Below are positions 12,411-24,500 of a DNA stretch of 64,000 bases, one piece after another. The notes under the pieces were generated by a model, which worked only from the letters and a program-made list of their open reading frames with translations, searched no databases and was not told the DNA's origin. Within the stretch, counting starts at the first letter, position 1. Every line of letters starts with the position of its first letter. The stretch comes from Puffinus mauretanicus. Its lineage: Eukaryota; Chordata; Aves; Procellariiformes; Procellariidae. The position numbers and the translations under genes were made by a program. The stretch is taken from NCBI GenBank assembly GCA_023333565.1, contig JAJKFH010003821.1, positions 310,001-374,000 of the forward strand, in the 5' to 3' direction.

Positions 12411-15400
12411 TCTTAGTCCATTTGTTTAGACCCAACCAGTCCCAGAAATAGTCTAACCATTTTTCCTGAGGTTCCATAAATCTCCATATCTTCAATAATC
12501 ATAAGTCTCCTTTCCCAGTAGGGAATGTTCCCATGATACTTAGATATGTCTGCACAATCAGAGCTTCATCATCTTTCAGTACACATTTTTTTTCACTCTT
12601 GTAGAGGGTGCGTACGGTGAGACAAAGAGGCCTGTCTATAGTACACACAAGATAGCTCCCTATGAAAGATGAGTGGCAGGAGAATGTGAAAGTAGAGGCA
12701 ATACAAATCCATAAAACAATTTCTACCACTAATGTTCTAGAACAATTACTAATAATCCTTAATTACAGTGTAGAAAAGCTGAAGGTGAGGTGATGGGTCA
12801 CTGTTGCAAAACTGAAGAAGCCAGGGAGAGCAGATTTATGTGCTTTTAGTCAGTTGAATTAGTTAAAGGAATTAAATGCAAAGATGGATTTTTCTCCCCT
12901 CCCTGGATTTATAGTACTGAATAGAAAAAGAACCGACAGTTACTTCTTGCTACTCTGCTTACAATGGTTTTGCCTGCTGCATGTTTTATAAACTATATCG
13001 AACAGCGTGCATAAATATACATCAAATAAACATCACTCCCTTGTTTCCACCTCATATTCTCTTTGCACAGGTCTTCCTCTGAGCTGCTGTCTTTTCACCT
13101 TAAAGAGAGAGCATACACACGAATAAGGGCAAGGGATATAAAAAAAGGCAACTTAATGTGGCCAACGATCAGTATTCAGGACTGTCAAGCCTGGTCTCTG
13201 AAAATGCCAATGAGATGTAAACACATCAATAAAAGAGCAAGTTCTCAACTGCCTGCCCTCCAGTCCCCAGACTCTGCAGAAAGAAGATGATTACTGCAAC
13301 TGTGAGGGGTTTGCAAGGAGATTCTTCCTTCCCTGGCTGACTTTATGTGTGTGTTTGTTTAAGTCGAAGTTCTTCCAACTGTTCCACAGCATCAGGGAAG
13401 AGAGGAAAGGTGGGGACAATAAATTAAATCTTCTTCTTGAGTAAGCGTGAATGGTACCTGTGTAGTTTAAGGAAAGGAGATCAGGGTGAGGGTGCACTGC
13501 ACAATTAAACCTGTCCAGGTGCCAGCATCTGAAATGACTCACCTGTTTACCCCACTTCTACACACAGATGCAATTAGCTGTGAAATGCAGTCACTTATGT
13601 CAGGAGAAGGTTGTCAGATTCCTGGCTTAAATATATGTGACTTCAGTTCTCCATAGCTCTGGGAAAGATCCATTCCCCGCTCTAAGTGTAGCAGATAAAA
13701 GTGGGTGTAACTTTCATGCCAGCATGAAAGTGGGAGGAGGTCTAAGAGGAAAATCATCTAATGAAAAGTGAATAATACAAAGGAGACCCCCTACTTTAAA
13801 GTACACTTTCTTAAATTCACCAGTCAGAGGCTGAACTCCCTTCTGCTCTCTGGTATATGATTTATTGCTCTCTTATCTTATTCCTGCTTTCTGATCCTAT
13901 AATATCTATCAACCTGGGTCAAATTCTGATTTCAGCAATTCAGGTGAAAATTTAAAGCCCCCTCATGTACTCCCGCAAAAAGTAATGGATTTCTTGTGGA
14001 TGCATAGGATTGTAAATTGAATACAGTTCTGGTCAATAGCCTATACCTGACATCCATCGGTTCTAGGATTTCAACCTACAAGTCTTGCTCTCTAGCATCC
14101 AACCAGATTCATTACTATTATTATTATTTTTATTGCGTTAGGACCCAAAATATTCTGGGTGCTTTTCAGACCAGCAGAAGACATAGTGTTTCTCCTGCAG
14201 GTTGCACAGTGTAAAATAAAAGAGACAAAGGGTGATGGAAGCAGACATAATACATAACCCAAGGGATTCGTATAGTAAACAGAGTTTTATCAGAAATGCA
14301 TTTGCCTGTTTTAATTACCATTTTTTTAGCTTATTTTCCTAAGGAATTGGAGTACAGAAGATTATTCATTCACTTAGTGGTCAATTATGCAGGGAAAATG
14401 TGGAGAGTTTTTTGGTCTTAGTTCTTACCTCGCTAGGCATGAGAGACTCCAGTCAGGTAGTGTCCCCCGTGTAGATTCACCAGGGTCTTAAAAGGGCTGA
14501 GTTCATGTTGCAGCCTTGGTATAATTTAATTAAAAAGTCAATCGACCGTGAAGCATACACCCATTGGAAAGCAGGCTTCATTAATTCTGTGAACACTGAA
14601 ACTGATATTCATAAACAAATAGATCTTCCCTCTCTGATTTTCTCTCCATGGGTCAGTTCTCACGTCCTTCTGACCATCCACACCAATAAATGATCTTTAC
14701 ACCCAGTAACCCCTCCCTTCCTGTATTTAACAGATTTGAGTTAGAGCCTTAGTTTCAAAAACACTTTTGGATCTGCTTAGTTAAGTGTCAAGACTAAGAG
14801 CTTGAGCACTGTGGAGAAAAACCCTTTCTCAACAGCTCTCCTGTTGCAATCCTGACTGTAGATTCACTGTGTTGGTGCAGAACAGACATGCACCAGGGCA
14901 GTTTACTCTCTCATTCTGCAGAATGAAGGACATGCCTTGCCTCAGCATCATGAATAGCTATACTTGTGCAAATTTTTTTATGATAGCCAGGCCTTAAAGA
15001 CCAAGGCATGCGATCTCTGGATGTCATTCCAAACACGCTGAGAACTAGCAGAGTTCACTGAGCTGGACTGTTCTGTGTCCAGTATAAGGACTTTCTTGAT
15101 TACATGTCATTACTGTTTTACAGTGAGTTTATGCTGCAGCCAAAGATGTGACCTCAACATAGCCTAAGCATATTCATGTTTAGCTTATAATAGCAAAGTT
15201 GGCTATGCACTGAGGAGTTCTGCAGCAATATGTGGATTAGTGCAGGTTGTAAGTCAACTTGGGACCTGAGGAAAATACTCGGAAAGCTAATATCAATATT
15301 CAACTGCATTTGGTAAAGCTAGCTTGGGTGTTTACAAAACCTTCCATCATGTCTCTGACTGCAACATAGACAGATTTCAGAGCCATAGTCCCTAAGCAGA

Positions 15401-16854
15401 ACAGTACTCGAGGAGTCTCTGCATAGTAAATGTAAAGCACATTTGAATAATTCTGTTGTTCTGATGTTGATTAAATAGTCCTAGCAGAAGAAATTCCAGG
15501 GTATATCCCTTCATGCTGTGAAAACCTTTATTTCCAGATCTCAGCCATTAAGATATAAAAGTTTGAGAGGGTTTTGGCCAGAATATACACCACAGGCCAA
15601 ATTAAAGCTGAATAGTTCTATTGATCCTCTCTCAAGAAGCATTTTGCATATCTGTTTTCCAGTCCCAATCTGTCAGAGAGTTTTCAGATATTAAAATTTT
15701 CTTGGCGTGGCAGCCATCCATAAACTCTACATCTCTCTGTGGAACATAGTTTTAAATTGGCTAGTATTTCATTCAAGTCCTCTTAAGGTAATAGTTACCA
15801 CTTGTATACAAAATGAGGATCCAATAGAAAATGCTGAACCCTTCCCTCAAAAAGGAGAAAGTCCACCCCGAATGACATTAAAATGCATAACAAAGATTCT
15901 GCTTCTTCTATTGCTCCAGAATGACTCCTTGCTCTCCCCTGCTTTGTTCATGTACATATCTGGGTGACATTCATTGCTATCTGCTTCACTTGCAGTCAAG
16001 ATACCAGCTCCAGTGACAGTCCTTTCCCACCTGACTTTCCTATTATGCATACATCTGGGAAACAAAGGCACATCTTATTTTGTTTATAAAGGGCTCTGTC
16101 ACTCGGGTTTTTTCTTCTTGCTCCTTGGGATCAGGCTATTATCAGCCATCTTGAGGGGAATGCAGGGATCATGTCACTGGAGATATTGAGTAGGGAATAA
16201 AGTTATCGTGGTACAGTCTAAGACAAAGTCACAGCAATCGGGAGCATCACCTATCTTCTTGGCTTCTCTGAGGAAAGCACATTGTTTTCTCCTGGCACTT
16301 CAAGCACTGGAATACATCACAGGGAAGGAAGGGGAGCCCTGAATCCTTGAGTTAATGTCTGAGCAGTGCTCTTAAGATAACCTTCTTCCTCACACTGCCG
16401 TAAATGCCTAGCTAAGAGTTCAGGGCAGAGCAAGAGCTTCCACTGGTCCACTTTGCAAGTAAGTATGGGAATTGAGAGGGAGGTGCTGATGCATGGACTA
16501 AAGCAAAGACATGCCAGCTGGAGCAAAGCTTTGTTTTGCTCTCAAATCCTGCTGAGCAATTCCATGGGAAAGATTAGTTAAGGCCCTCCAGATAAGAGGT
16601 TTAACTAAAAAGAAAAGTAGGTAGAATGAAAAATTTGTAAGAAGGGACAGATTTATACTGGCTGCCCTGTATTTGGGGAATAGAAACCTTTCCTCTTTCA
16701 GGCTGTTTGAAGAAGAATGATGGGAACATAGAGGAGGTGCCTGGGATGGTGAGCAAAGGGTGCTGGGATGGTCAAATGTCAGCTGTTGTTAGACCAGCTT
16801 TTCCCAACAACTACATCTAAAAATTATAGGCATTAATAATTACTTTTACACCTC
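12411..16854. other. Non-coding stretch between CR1 and solo LTR
   Basis: About 4.4 kb without a supported gene. It contains a perfect 10-bp-arm hairpin at 13710-13731 and an (ATT)n run near 14115-14128. Open frames are short and unlike known proteins. Confidence 0.6.
13710..13731. repeat. Perfect inverted repeat, 10-bp arms, 2-nt centre
   Basis: ACTTTCATGC is followed, after CA, by its exact reverse complement GCATGAAAGT. Pairing stops at the next base on each side. Such a short hairpin could be chance, a quasi-palindrome made by template switching, or a protein-binding palindrome. Confidence 0.85.
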
Positions 16855-16861
16855 AAAGGAC
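16855..16861. repeat. Target-site duplication, left copy (AAAGGAC)
   Basis: AAAGGAC directly precedes the LTR here and is repeated exactly at 17958-17964 after it. Retroviral integration duplicates 4-6 bases, so one or two bases of the match are probably chance or LTR edge. The duplication shows where this element inserted. Confidence 0.75.
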
Positions 16862-17957
16862 TATGGTGTGTTAATGTTGGCTGGCCGCCCGTTGCCCACC
16901 AAGCCATTCTCTCACTCCCCCTTTTCAGCAGGACAGGGGGAGAAAATACAATGAAAAAGAAAAAACTCATGGGTTGAGATAAGGACAGGGATATCACTCA
17001 CTGATTACCATCATGGGCAAAACAGACTCAGCTTGGGGAAATTAATTTAATTTATTGTCAATTAATAACAGAGCGTAATAAAAAACAAAACTAAAAAAAC
17101 TTTCCCCCCACTTCCTTTTCTTCCCAGCCTCAACTTCTGTCCTGACTCTTCTACCTCCTCCCCCAAGCAGCACGGTAATAGGGGTTGTAGTCAGTTTGTA
17201 ACACTTTGTATCTGCCACTTCTTCCTCCTCACACTGTTCCCCTGCTCCAGCATGGGGTTCCTCCCACACGATACAGTTCTTCACAACCTTCTCTGATGTG
17301 GGTCCTTCCCCTGGGCTGCAGTTCTTCAAGAACTGCTCCAGCATCGGTCCTTTTCCATGGGGTGCAGTCCTTCAGGAACAAACTGCTCCAGCATGGGTCC
17401 CCCACAGGCCACAGGTCCTACTGGAAAACCTGCTCCTGCATGGATTCCTTTCCACGAGCCACAGATCCTGCCAGGAGCCTGCTCCAGCATGGGATCTCCA
17501 CGGGCTGCAGCTTCCTTCAAGGCATCTCCACCTGTTGCGGCGTGGGGTCCTCCATGGCTGCAGTGTGGATATCTGCTCCAATGTGGTCCTCCGTGGGCCG
17601 CAGGCAGGCAACATGCTTCACCATGGTCTTCTTCACAGGCTTCAGGGGAATCTCTACTCTGGTGCATGGAGCACCTCCTCCCTCTCCTCCTTCACTTACC
17701 TTCATGTCCGCAGGGTTGTTTCTTTCACAGTTTTCTCACTCTTCTTTCTCACAGCTGCTGCGCAGAGGTTTTTACCCTTCCTTAAATACGTTATCACAGA
17801 GGCACCACCAGCATCGCGGATGGGCTCAGCTTTGGGCAGTGGCAGGTCTGTCTTGGAGCTCTCTGGAACTGGCTCTGTGTGAGCTGGGGCAGGTCCCAGT
17901 GTCTTCTCACAGAAACCACCCCTGCTGCCCACCCACTACCAAAACCTTGCCGATACA
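16862..17957 (-). mobile_element. Solo LTR of an endogenous retrovirus, minus strand (copy 1)
   Basis: A ~1.1 kb element homologous along its length, in reverse orientation, to 55459-56568. Its 3' end is at the left: TATGGTGTG is a mutated form of the TGTGGTGGG terminus seen as a complement in copy 2. Its 5' end is at the right and has lost about ten bases relative to copy 2. Landmarks, on the minus strand: the element's 5' end, an ATAACGTATTTAAG promoter-like word near 17780-17795, a tandem block of ~50-base units with CTGGAGCA cores, an AATAAA signal at 17051-17056, and a U5-like 3' tail. No gag, pol or env sequence adjoins it, so it is a solo LTR left by recombination between two LTRs. It is more diverged than copy 2 and so probably older or less constrained. 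Confidence 0.9.
17230..17660 (-). repeat. Minisatellite inside LTR copy 1 (~45-55 bp units)
   Basis: The plus strand repeatedly shows TGCTCCAGCATGG-type blocks, the complement of CC(A/C)TGCTGGAGCA, spaced roughly every 45-55 bases and alternating with CTGCAG/CAGG-rich linkers. The same array occurs in the other LTR. It lies between the promoter-like word and the polyadenylation signal, so it would fall in the R region of a transcript. The near-regular spacing keeps several frames open on the opposite strand, including the spurious 262-codon plus-strand frame at 17206-17994. Confidence 0.85.
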
Positions 17958-17964
17958 AAAGGAC
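17958..17964. repeat. Target-site duplication, right copy (AAAGGAC)
   Basis: Exact copy of the 16855-16861 heptamer on the other side of the LTR; together they bracket a single insertion event. Confidence 0.75.
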
Positions 17965-18436
17965 AGCACTTTTGATCCTTCCGAATTAATTTAATGAATC
18001 TGTAAAAATTTCTTCAGCTCTGCTTCTGACAAGGTGCAGATGCTTTCAGCTGCCGAAAAAGAGTGAGGATCAATCCATTCTGCTGCATTGCCCTCGCGAG
18101 AGGGAAGATCAAAGAGGGAAAGCTCTCCCTGCTGCAGGCTGGTGGGAAGGCATAGAGGGGGTCTTCAATCTTAACTCAGAGAGATGCTTCCGTGATGGGG
18201 CTGGAGGGTTGGCTGACAGGCGGCTTGAAGAGGACTAGCTTCCGGCCTGAAAGCAGATAAGTGACTCCATCTGTCAAGGGAGACAAATGAGCAAACCCCT
18301 TCCACCTTTGGCACCTGAAAGGAGATCGCTGAGAGGTCTGCCAGTAGTCTGGGAGTGGTCCCAGTCACTGCTGTAATGTGTGCATCCTGCTGAACAGCGT
18401 GGGAGCACCATAGCAGGACCTCTTGAAGTGTGTTTT

Positions 18437-18506
18437 AAACACACATACATACACACACAAATGCATATGCATACACATGTGCATGGATATATATATACAC
18501 ATACCC
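18437..18506. repeat. Compound CA / TACA / TA microsatellite
   Basis: A run of ACACATACATACACACACA, then ATGCATATGCATACACATG, then (TA)n and ACACATAC. Alternating purine-pyrimidine composition throughout, able to adopt Z-DNA or cruciform forms. Likely length-polymorphic. Confidence 0.9.
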
Positions 18507-19073
18507 TTGCATCCTGAGACAGAAATATTCAAGCCCGCACATGCCAGTCCATGTCCCAACACACCTGTGCTGGCAAGCTGTCAACTTTCTTGTTCCTGAA
18601 GGTGACTGGATTACTAGTCAATGGAGGGACTGATGTAAAAGGTAGTGAGAAGAGATGACTAGGAGAAAATAGCTGTTTCCTGCCATCAACATCAATGAAA
18701 GTGACATCTGAAAAATCGTCCATTATCCCTTAAAAACAGATGGCATCAAACAACACAGGATGTGTACAGCCAAACTTCTTGGGCTCACCTCTGAACAGTC
18801 AGGGCAACTTGAGAAAAAAATTAGAAACTGAAGTCTCAACAATAAGGCACACTGCTTTGTAGGGTGAGTCACTCAGCACAAAGCAATTATCAGCTGATTT
18901 TAAGTGGGTGTCTGCTGCTTTCTTAAATGACCTACTATATGAAAGGATTTTATATAAGGGTGCAATCACACATCAAGAAAAACTTTGATTTCTCTTTTAT
19001 TTGTTTCAGGACAGCAGAAAATACCAAATATGTGTACTCTATCAACAGTAGTGAGTGCAGAAAGAATTGCATC

Positions 19074-19523
19074 TTAGCTGTGAGGGTTAGCCTGTAGTGT
19101 TTTCAAAGAAATAACAGAAAAATCAGACCTCACTGTTTGCACCATATGAGTTTTATACTCCTGAAGCTTAGCTTTACTAGATAAAATGAAATGGATTGCT
19201 TTGAACTGTACAGCTCTCTTGAAGTGAGCTTTTTGAGTGTTAGTTAAAACGTATGGGTGCATGTAACATGTCAGCGCATTATTAAAGCCACTAGGAGATC
19301 CAGGAAAGAGCATCTTTTGAAAGGCAAATTGGCCTCTTCTCTTGGTTTCAGGTGGACATGCGCCTTTTGTGACTGAGAGGTACTCCCCAAGCAAAATTTC
19401 TTGTTTCAAGCAAAGTCCTGTATATTCTAAGCTTTGATTTAAATGCACCCATAAAATACTACTGTCACAAATTTCTACTTCAAGTTCCTCTTTGATTTCA
19501 TATTTAAAGGAAATAAAAAACAT
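19074..19523 (-). CDS. Unassigned 149-codon frame with PLAC1/OOSP-like cysteine pattern
   Basis: No stop occurs for 149 codons on the minus strand. The frame holds four cysteines in its first ~90 residues: EICDSS, GLCLKQ, GACPPE and LTCYMH. First-to-second spacing is 19 residues, and the block EILLG...GACPP recalls the ELxLGxGCPP block of placenta-specific 1 and oocyte-secreted proteins, which are small secreted ZP-N-like proteins. Against this, there are six extra residues between cysteines two and three, the C3-C4 spacing is about ten residues longer, the CGI motif after the fourth is missing, and no signal peptide precedes it. An in-frame TGA lies 13 codons upstream of the ATG. AT-rich frames of this length are expected about once in a window this size. 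It may be a decayed exon, a new family member, or chance. Confidence 0.2.
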   Translation of the reverse strand: MFFISFKYEIKEELEVEICDSSILWVHLNQSLEYTGLCLKQEILLGEYLSVTKGACPPETKRRGQFAFQKMLFPGSPSGFNNALTCYMHPYVLTNTQKAHFKRAVQFKAIHFILSSKAKLQEYKTHMVQTVRSDFSVISLKTLQANPHS

Positions 19524-21519
19524 GGGTGAAAGAGCTGCATGTTGTGGTCACAAAGCCCCATGTACTCCTAAGAAGGACTTAAACATCCCAAATGTGATGT
19601 AGGAACTGCAACACATAATCCAGAATGGAATACAAGCAGACAAAGTGAATCGATAAGATTATTTTTATTCTGCGCCTTTTTCTTTTTCTTCAGTCTGGCT
19701 AAACAATAATACAGTCACTTAAATAACAAATGCTTTTTTGAATGAGCTTATTCCAAGATAACATTCTTGCATCAAGAATATGTAGCTTTCACGCAGCGGA
19801 AACAACCAACCAAAACACTATTCAGTTGCTCCAGTGACTGCTTTTTAAAAGCATCTACTTCCTCACGCAGGTGAGTTCAATGCATTCAATTCAACCATTC
19901 CTTTCTACTCATTCAAAAGACACATTTCCAATTAGATACAGTTATTTGCAATGCTAACACTGGCACATTAGCAGCTAAAGATTTGGAGGTGGGGAGGCTC
20001 TTTTAATTAAGATGTCTCTGAGAGATTAACAGACAAGATTTTTATTTATAATAGGAGCCTATGGATGTACAGCATTCAATAAGTGGCTAGGATCTCTGGA
20101 GTAGCAGCAAAAGTTTTAAAAAAATCAGTGAGCATACAAGAATACAGGCAACTGACTGAAAAGCCAATTTCACTGTGTGCGCTATGAAATACTGAATGGG
20201 GTTTAGACTCGGGATACTGTTATAAGGTGCTTATTGTTTCTCTCCATACCGAGTTCCAGGCATCAGTGTCAAGGTTGCCTTGGTAATTTGTTTGCTGGGC
20301 TGAGAGTCTCTGAAATCTGCCTGCAACAGATTTCTCTAAAAGCTGCAGGGAAGGAGGAGAAAAGGGTGCATCTAGGTAATCGATTCAAATCTGTTATCTC
20401 TGTCAGGTTTATCTTTTAACTGTAGAATCTCCATAGAGAAAGCTGTAATTTTTTTTCACTCTTTCCATAAATGATGAGTTTTAAAATGTGATTACGCCAA
20501 ATTTTGGTAGCTGTTTGCTACAAAAGGAATGAACTAACTGAATACTGAATCTCTCAGGTTTTTTTAAATGTCTCTTTTCAAAATATGTCTTATGTATATG
20601 CATGGCTCAGCCCAGATTGTAAGATTAAATACTCCTAGTAAAAGGGTCTTTGCAAGGCACCTTCTATGAGTTATTTTAGGCCTCAGATTCAGTAAAGTAA
20701 ATGGAAAATCTCAAGGAAATCCATTTTTTCTCTATTTCACTTTAAGGTATTCCAACCTGACTGCTGGAGATAGGTGGTGGGAAGATGAAAATAGGGGTTA
20801 CAAAAGAGAATCTGGTAGGTTAAAAATACCTCTGCAGAGCTTCAAGACCAACTCACCATCAGAAGATCTGCCTTAATCCCCCAACATATGAAATATGGCA
20901 TGATTTACAGGTGTTGGCCTGCTTAATGTTATTTCATCTGCAGAAAATATCCAGAGCGATGAAATAAGAATGAGCAGTGAGCTCTCATCTGTCTACAGGT
21001 TCAGGTCTCATAGCTACTGCTATGTGTTATGAAAATCTGTCCCTACTTGCTACAGCAAACACTGGTCTTCCACCGATCCGCCTTGGCAGCCCACTTCCCA
21101 CTGCCCACTCTGGCTGACTTCAAGAGTCTCACCAAATAAAGCCCTGATAACGTGACTTAACAGCGCCAATCTTAACATCCATTTTTAATCAGTCCAGCAT
21201 AACTCCTTGTCCTAACAGAAAACTGCTAGCATTTCTCCTCCTGTGCTCCTCCTCCCAATGGGAATAAAAAATACACCCGCACTTCATAAGTAGTCAGCAC
21301 ATCAACTCTTTGTGGTTTGAAGAATTTTGCTTTTAGCAGAAGGTGGGGGGAAATATTAAAGTTGTTTTAAAATTTGCCCTAAAAAGAGAGTCTGTGCTGT
21401 GCAGGTCATACCAAACCGCTGCATTTCAGCTTGCATTTATATTTGGCTCAAACCCCAGTGGTATCCCTTTGGTGATGTGTTCCTTCACTTATTGTCATCC
21501 AGAACTGACCCTAAAAGAC

Positions 21520-21531
21520 TTTTTTTTTTTT
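21520..21531 (+). repeat. T12 homopolymer
   Basis: Twelve consecutive T followed by AATTAAAT. No adjoining retrosequence or target duplication was seen, so it is probably a simple homopolymer. Confidence 0.9.
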
Positions 21532-24500
21532 AATTAAATGAGGCATTCCACTCTTCTCATTCACTCCTGAGGTAGGAGTTGCTCTGGGTAGCTGAAGCCA
21601 CTGCATCCAGACAGCTTGCTTCTTACTGATACAGTTGAACTTTCCTTTGGGTAGGGACATTAACAATACAATCATCTCTCATGGTCCTTTCCTGGTCTAT
21701 CTGCTGTTACACAGAGAATATTTTATGCCACTGAAGCATCAGGAAAGCATAGGCATTTGGATTTATGTTTGAAACCTGAAAATTATTGCTGTACCTGAAG
21801 ACTTCTCTGTCCTTTTTCTAACTATATCAAATTGTCTAATAAAAGACATATCCTCTCCCTGCCATCTTTATCATGATAAAGCCTGAATTTAGTCAGAGTC
21901 CCAAAATTAACAGCTTTTTTCTTGCAGAAATACTACTTTTTACTGGGGTTTCACACGAGCAGGGGTGAGAGTCAAATATCACCGGAAAGACAACATTTCT
22001 GCTGTTGAGAACTCCCTCCTGCTGTTCTTGGACACTTTTCTGATATCTGATTTAAAGTACAGAGTAGCTGGTCACCCCATGTTTTCCTGAAGCTTTCACT
22101 GCAGGTGTTGAACTGCCCCGGTCTAGTGTACTTAATGAAATATTAATGGACAGAAGCCAAAGCAGCCTTCAAAGATGCAGATGTGTAAATTACCATTTGT
22201 GTATCACTGTTTTGCACAATGATATATAGCAAAAGCACACATAGATGTCTCTATAATAGTATAGGTAAAGCTCAAGTGGGGTGGTGTGATAGTAAAATTC
22301 AATCGGTTGTGAAGAGTTCAATCCCGCGTACTGACCCTAATCTTTCTAAGGTATAAAGCAGGATTGGTGGCTGGGAGATTATTTTTCTTTCCTGTATGAG
22401 CCTTATCTAGATATTGAGTAGCAGCAATCTATATGAGGATTGATCCATCTCTCAGAAACTGCTCTTAGTAGACCTAATAATTATTTAAATTTACACCAAA
22501 GAATTAAAGGAATCTGTGGAATAACCAGATGGAAGTGGTGGCATTTTCTATCATGGAAAGCCTCTTGAAATTCAGAGTCTTTTATTTATGTCTAGAAGCA
22601 CTTTCTTAAGATAAAATCTTAAAGAGTTATATAGAAATTGCTTTCAAATCTATGAAACTCAATTATTAGGGTTTCTTTCAGGTTTCTTACACAAAATTAT
22701 AGCAAGGATATGGTTAGTATTCTGTAGGATGGGTTAAATTCTTGTAAAATCTGACTCTGAAAAATGTCTTAGGACTCTAGAAGATGAGTAAAATGGATTA
22801 CAATTAGCAGGAAACATCACTGCTTGAAGACTCATACTTGTGCTAACCTCTTGGGAGGATGTCAGGGGCTCTCAGCCTATTGCTTGAGAATATATACACA
22901 TGCTATGCATCAAACACCAGCAGGAAAGCAGAGGTGGATTCCCAGAGATGTCATCTGATTGTTTTCAAAAGCTATTGTAGCTCAGAGTAAGCAATAGCCT
23001 CAAGTTCATTGTCTGTTGGCATGGTGCTGCAAGAGATTAGTGCAGGAGTGAGAGACATTATTGTCTGTCCCACAGAGGTGCAATATACTGAGAATGTCAA
23101 CGTAATCAATTATTCTATGACTTTACTCCCAAAAATATAGTCCTCATTTCACAGGTTAACTTCCAACATGTGTTATACTTTGTTTCATACTCATCAGCAG
23201 GGTGAAAATGAGAACAAGAACTTTTCTTTGACTGACTAAAATGGAAACCTGTGACTTTGACTAAAAAAGGGGATGGTCACAGGCCCTACACCACTTTGAT
23301 TCAGTTTAGAATATGTGGGAGATGACTGAAATAAATGCTACTTATCATATAGGTGAGAGTACCTCCTGTAATAATAGAAAGTAAATTCCAATATTAATAA
23401 CTTGACGATGATGTGAGCTGAGAGTTCATTACAAGGCTCTAGTGTGAAAGTAAATTTCTCCAGCCCGTCTGCAGAGGGGACTTTGGGATATCTACCTCAT
23501 GCATAATACATTGGGAAGCAACCAAGGTCACATCCATGAAGGAACATGGTCAATAGAGATGCTGTCTTGTGAAATAAAGGATCACCCGATGAACAGCTAT
23601 CACTTATGACAATACCGTTCAGATCTTTATTGCTACTGATATCTCTTTAGCAAATCCATTAACCCCTCCAGCATAAACTACAGCAGTAGCTAAAAGGAAT
23701 TATTTTAAATACACAAGTGTACTTATCAAATATTTATGGGCTACTTCAACTCCCCTCTCCACGACCACCTCCAAACTTTAGACTCCTACTCTCCTGCTCT
23801 TTTCCTAGGCTTTCTTCAGGTCTCCATGCCCGTGGACCAGGTCCAGGAAGGCAGAGAGGATTGGGGGTGTGAGAGGAGCCTGAATCTCCTCCTACCTCCT
23901 GTCTCTTTGCCTGGTTCTGCCTAGGAAGAAAACTTGTGAAGATCAATGCAAGTCACATCAGACAATCGACTTGCCACGGTGAGGCCAATGTGATCTGTAG
24001 CACTTGTGACTTTACATAACAACCCCCACAAAGGCTTTTTTTTCAAAGCATATCACCAGTTTTCACATCTCATGAGAAAGGAAGCAAGTACTTTTCCAAC
24101 TCTAATAATCTGAAAAGTACATAGACAAAAGGAATGGAAATCTGTGGAAATCTCCTTGGGCTGTCAGTTGACTCTTGTATCATCCTTGAGTGCTTCCCAG
24201 TCCCGAGAGGGAACTATTCTTGGTTTATTCTTGTTGTGCAGAACAGCCCAGGTCAAAGTAGGACTAATTGTAAACTGAACTGTTTCCTTTGCAGGAATAT
24301 CATCCAAGCTGAGCCTTCAGGAAACTGCACATAAAGAAGAAAAAACTTCCAGCAAATTCTGCATTACCTTTCTTTCTCTCCCTAGTTATTTCCTTATGGA
24401 CTCATTCATAATCCACCCAAGCCTCATCTGCAAATTAGCTAGGTTTCTTTTTTCTTTTCCTTATATCATTTTGGAAGGTTGCTTTGGAAGTGCTCTGCCT

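Noticed and set aside
17206..17994. 262-codon plus-strand open frame as a protein gene
   Set aside because: Same cause: antisense reading of the LTR minisatellite in copy 1; no recognisable domain.
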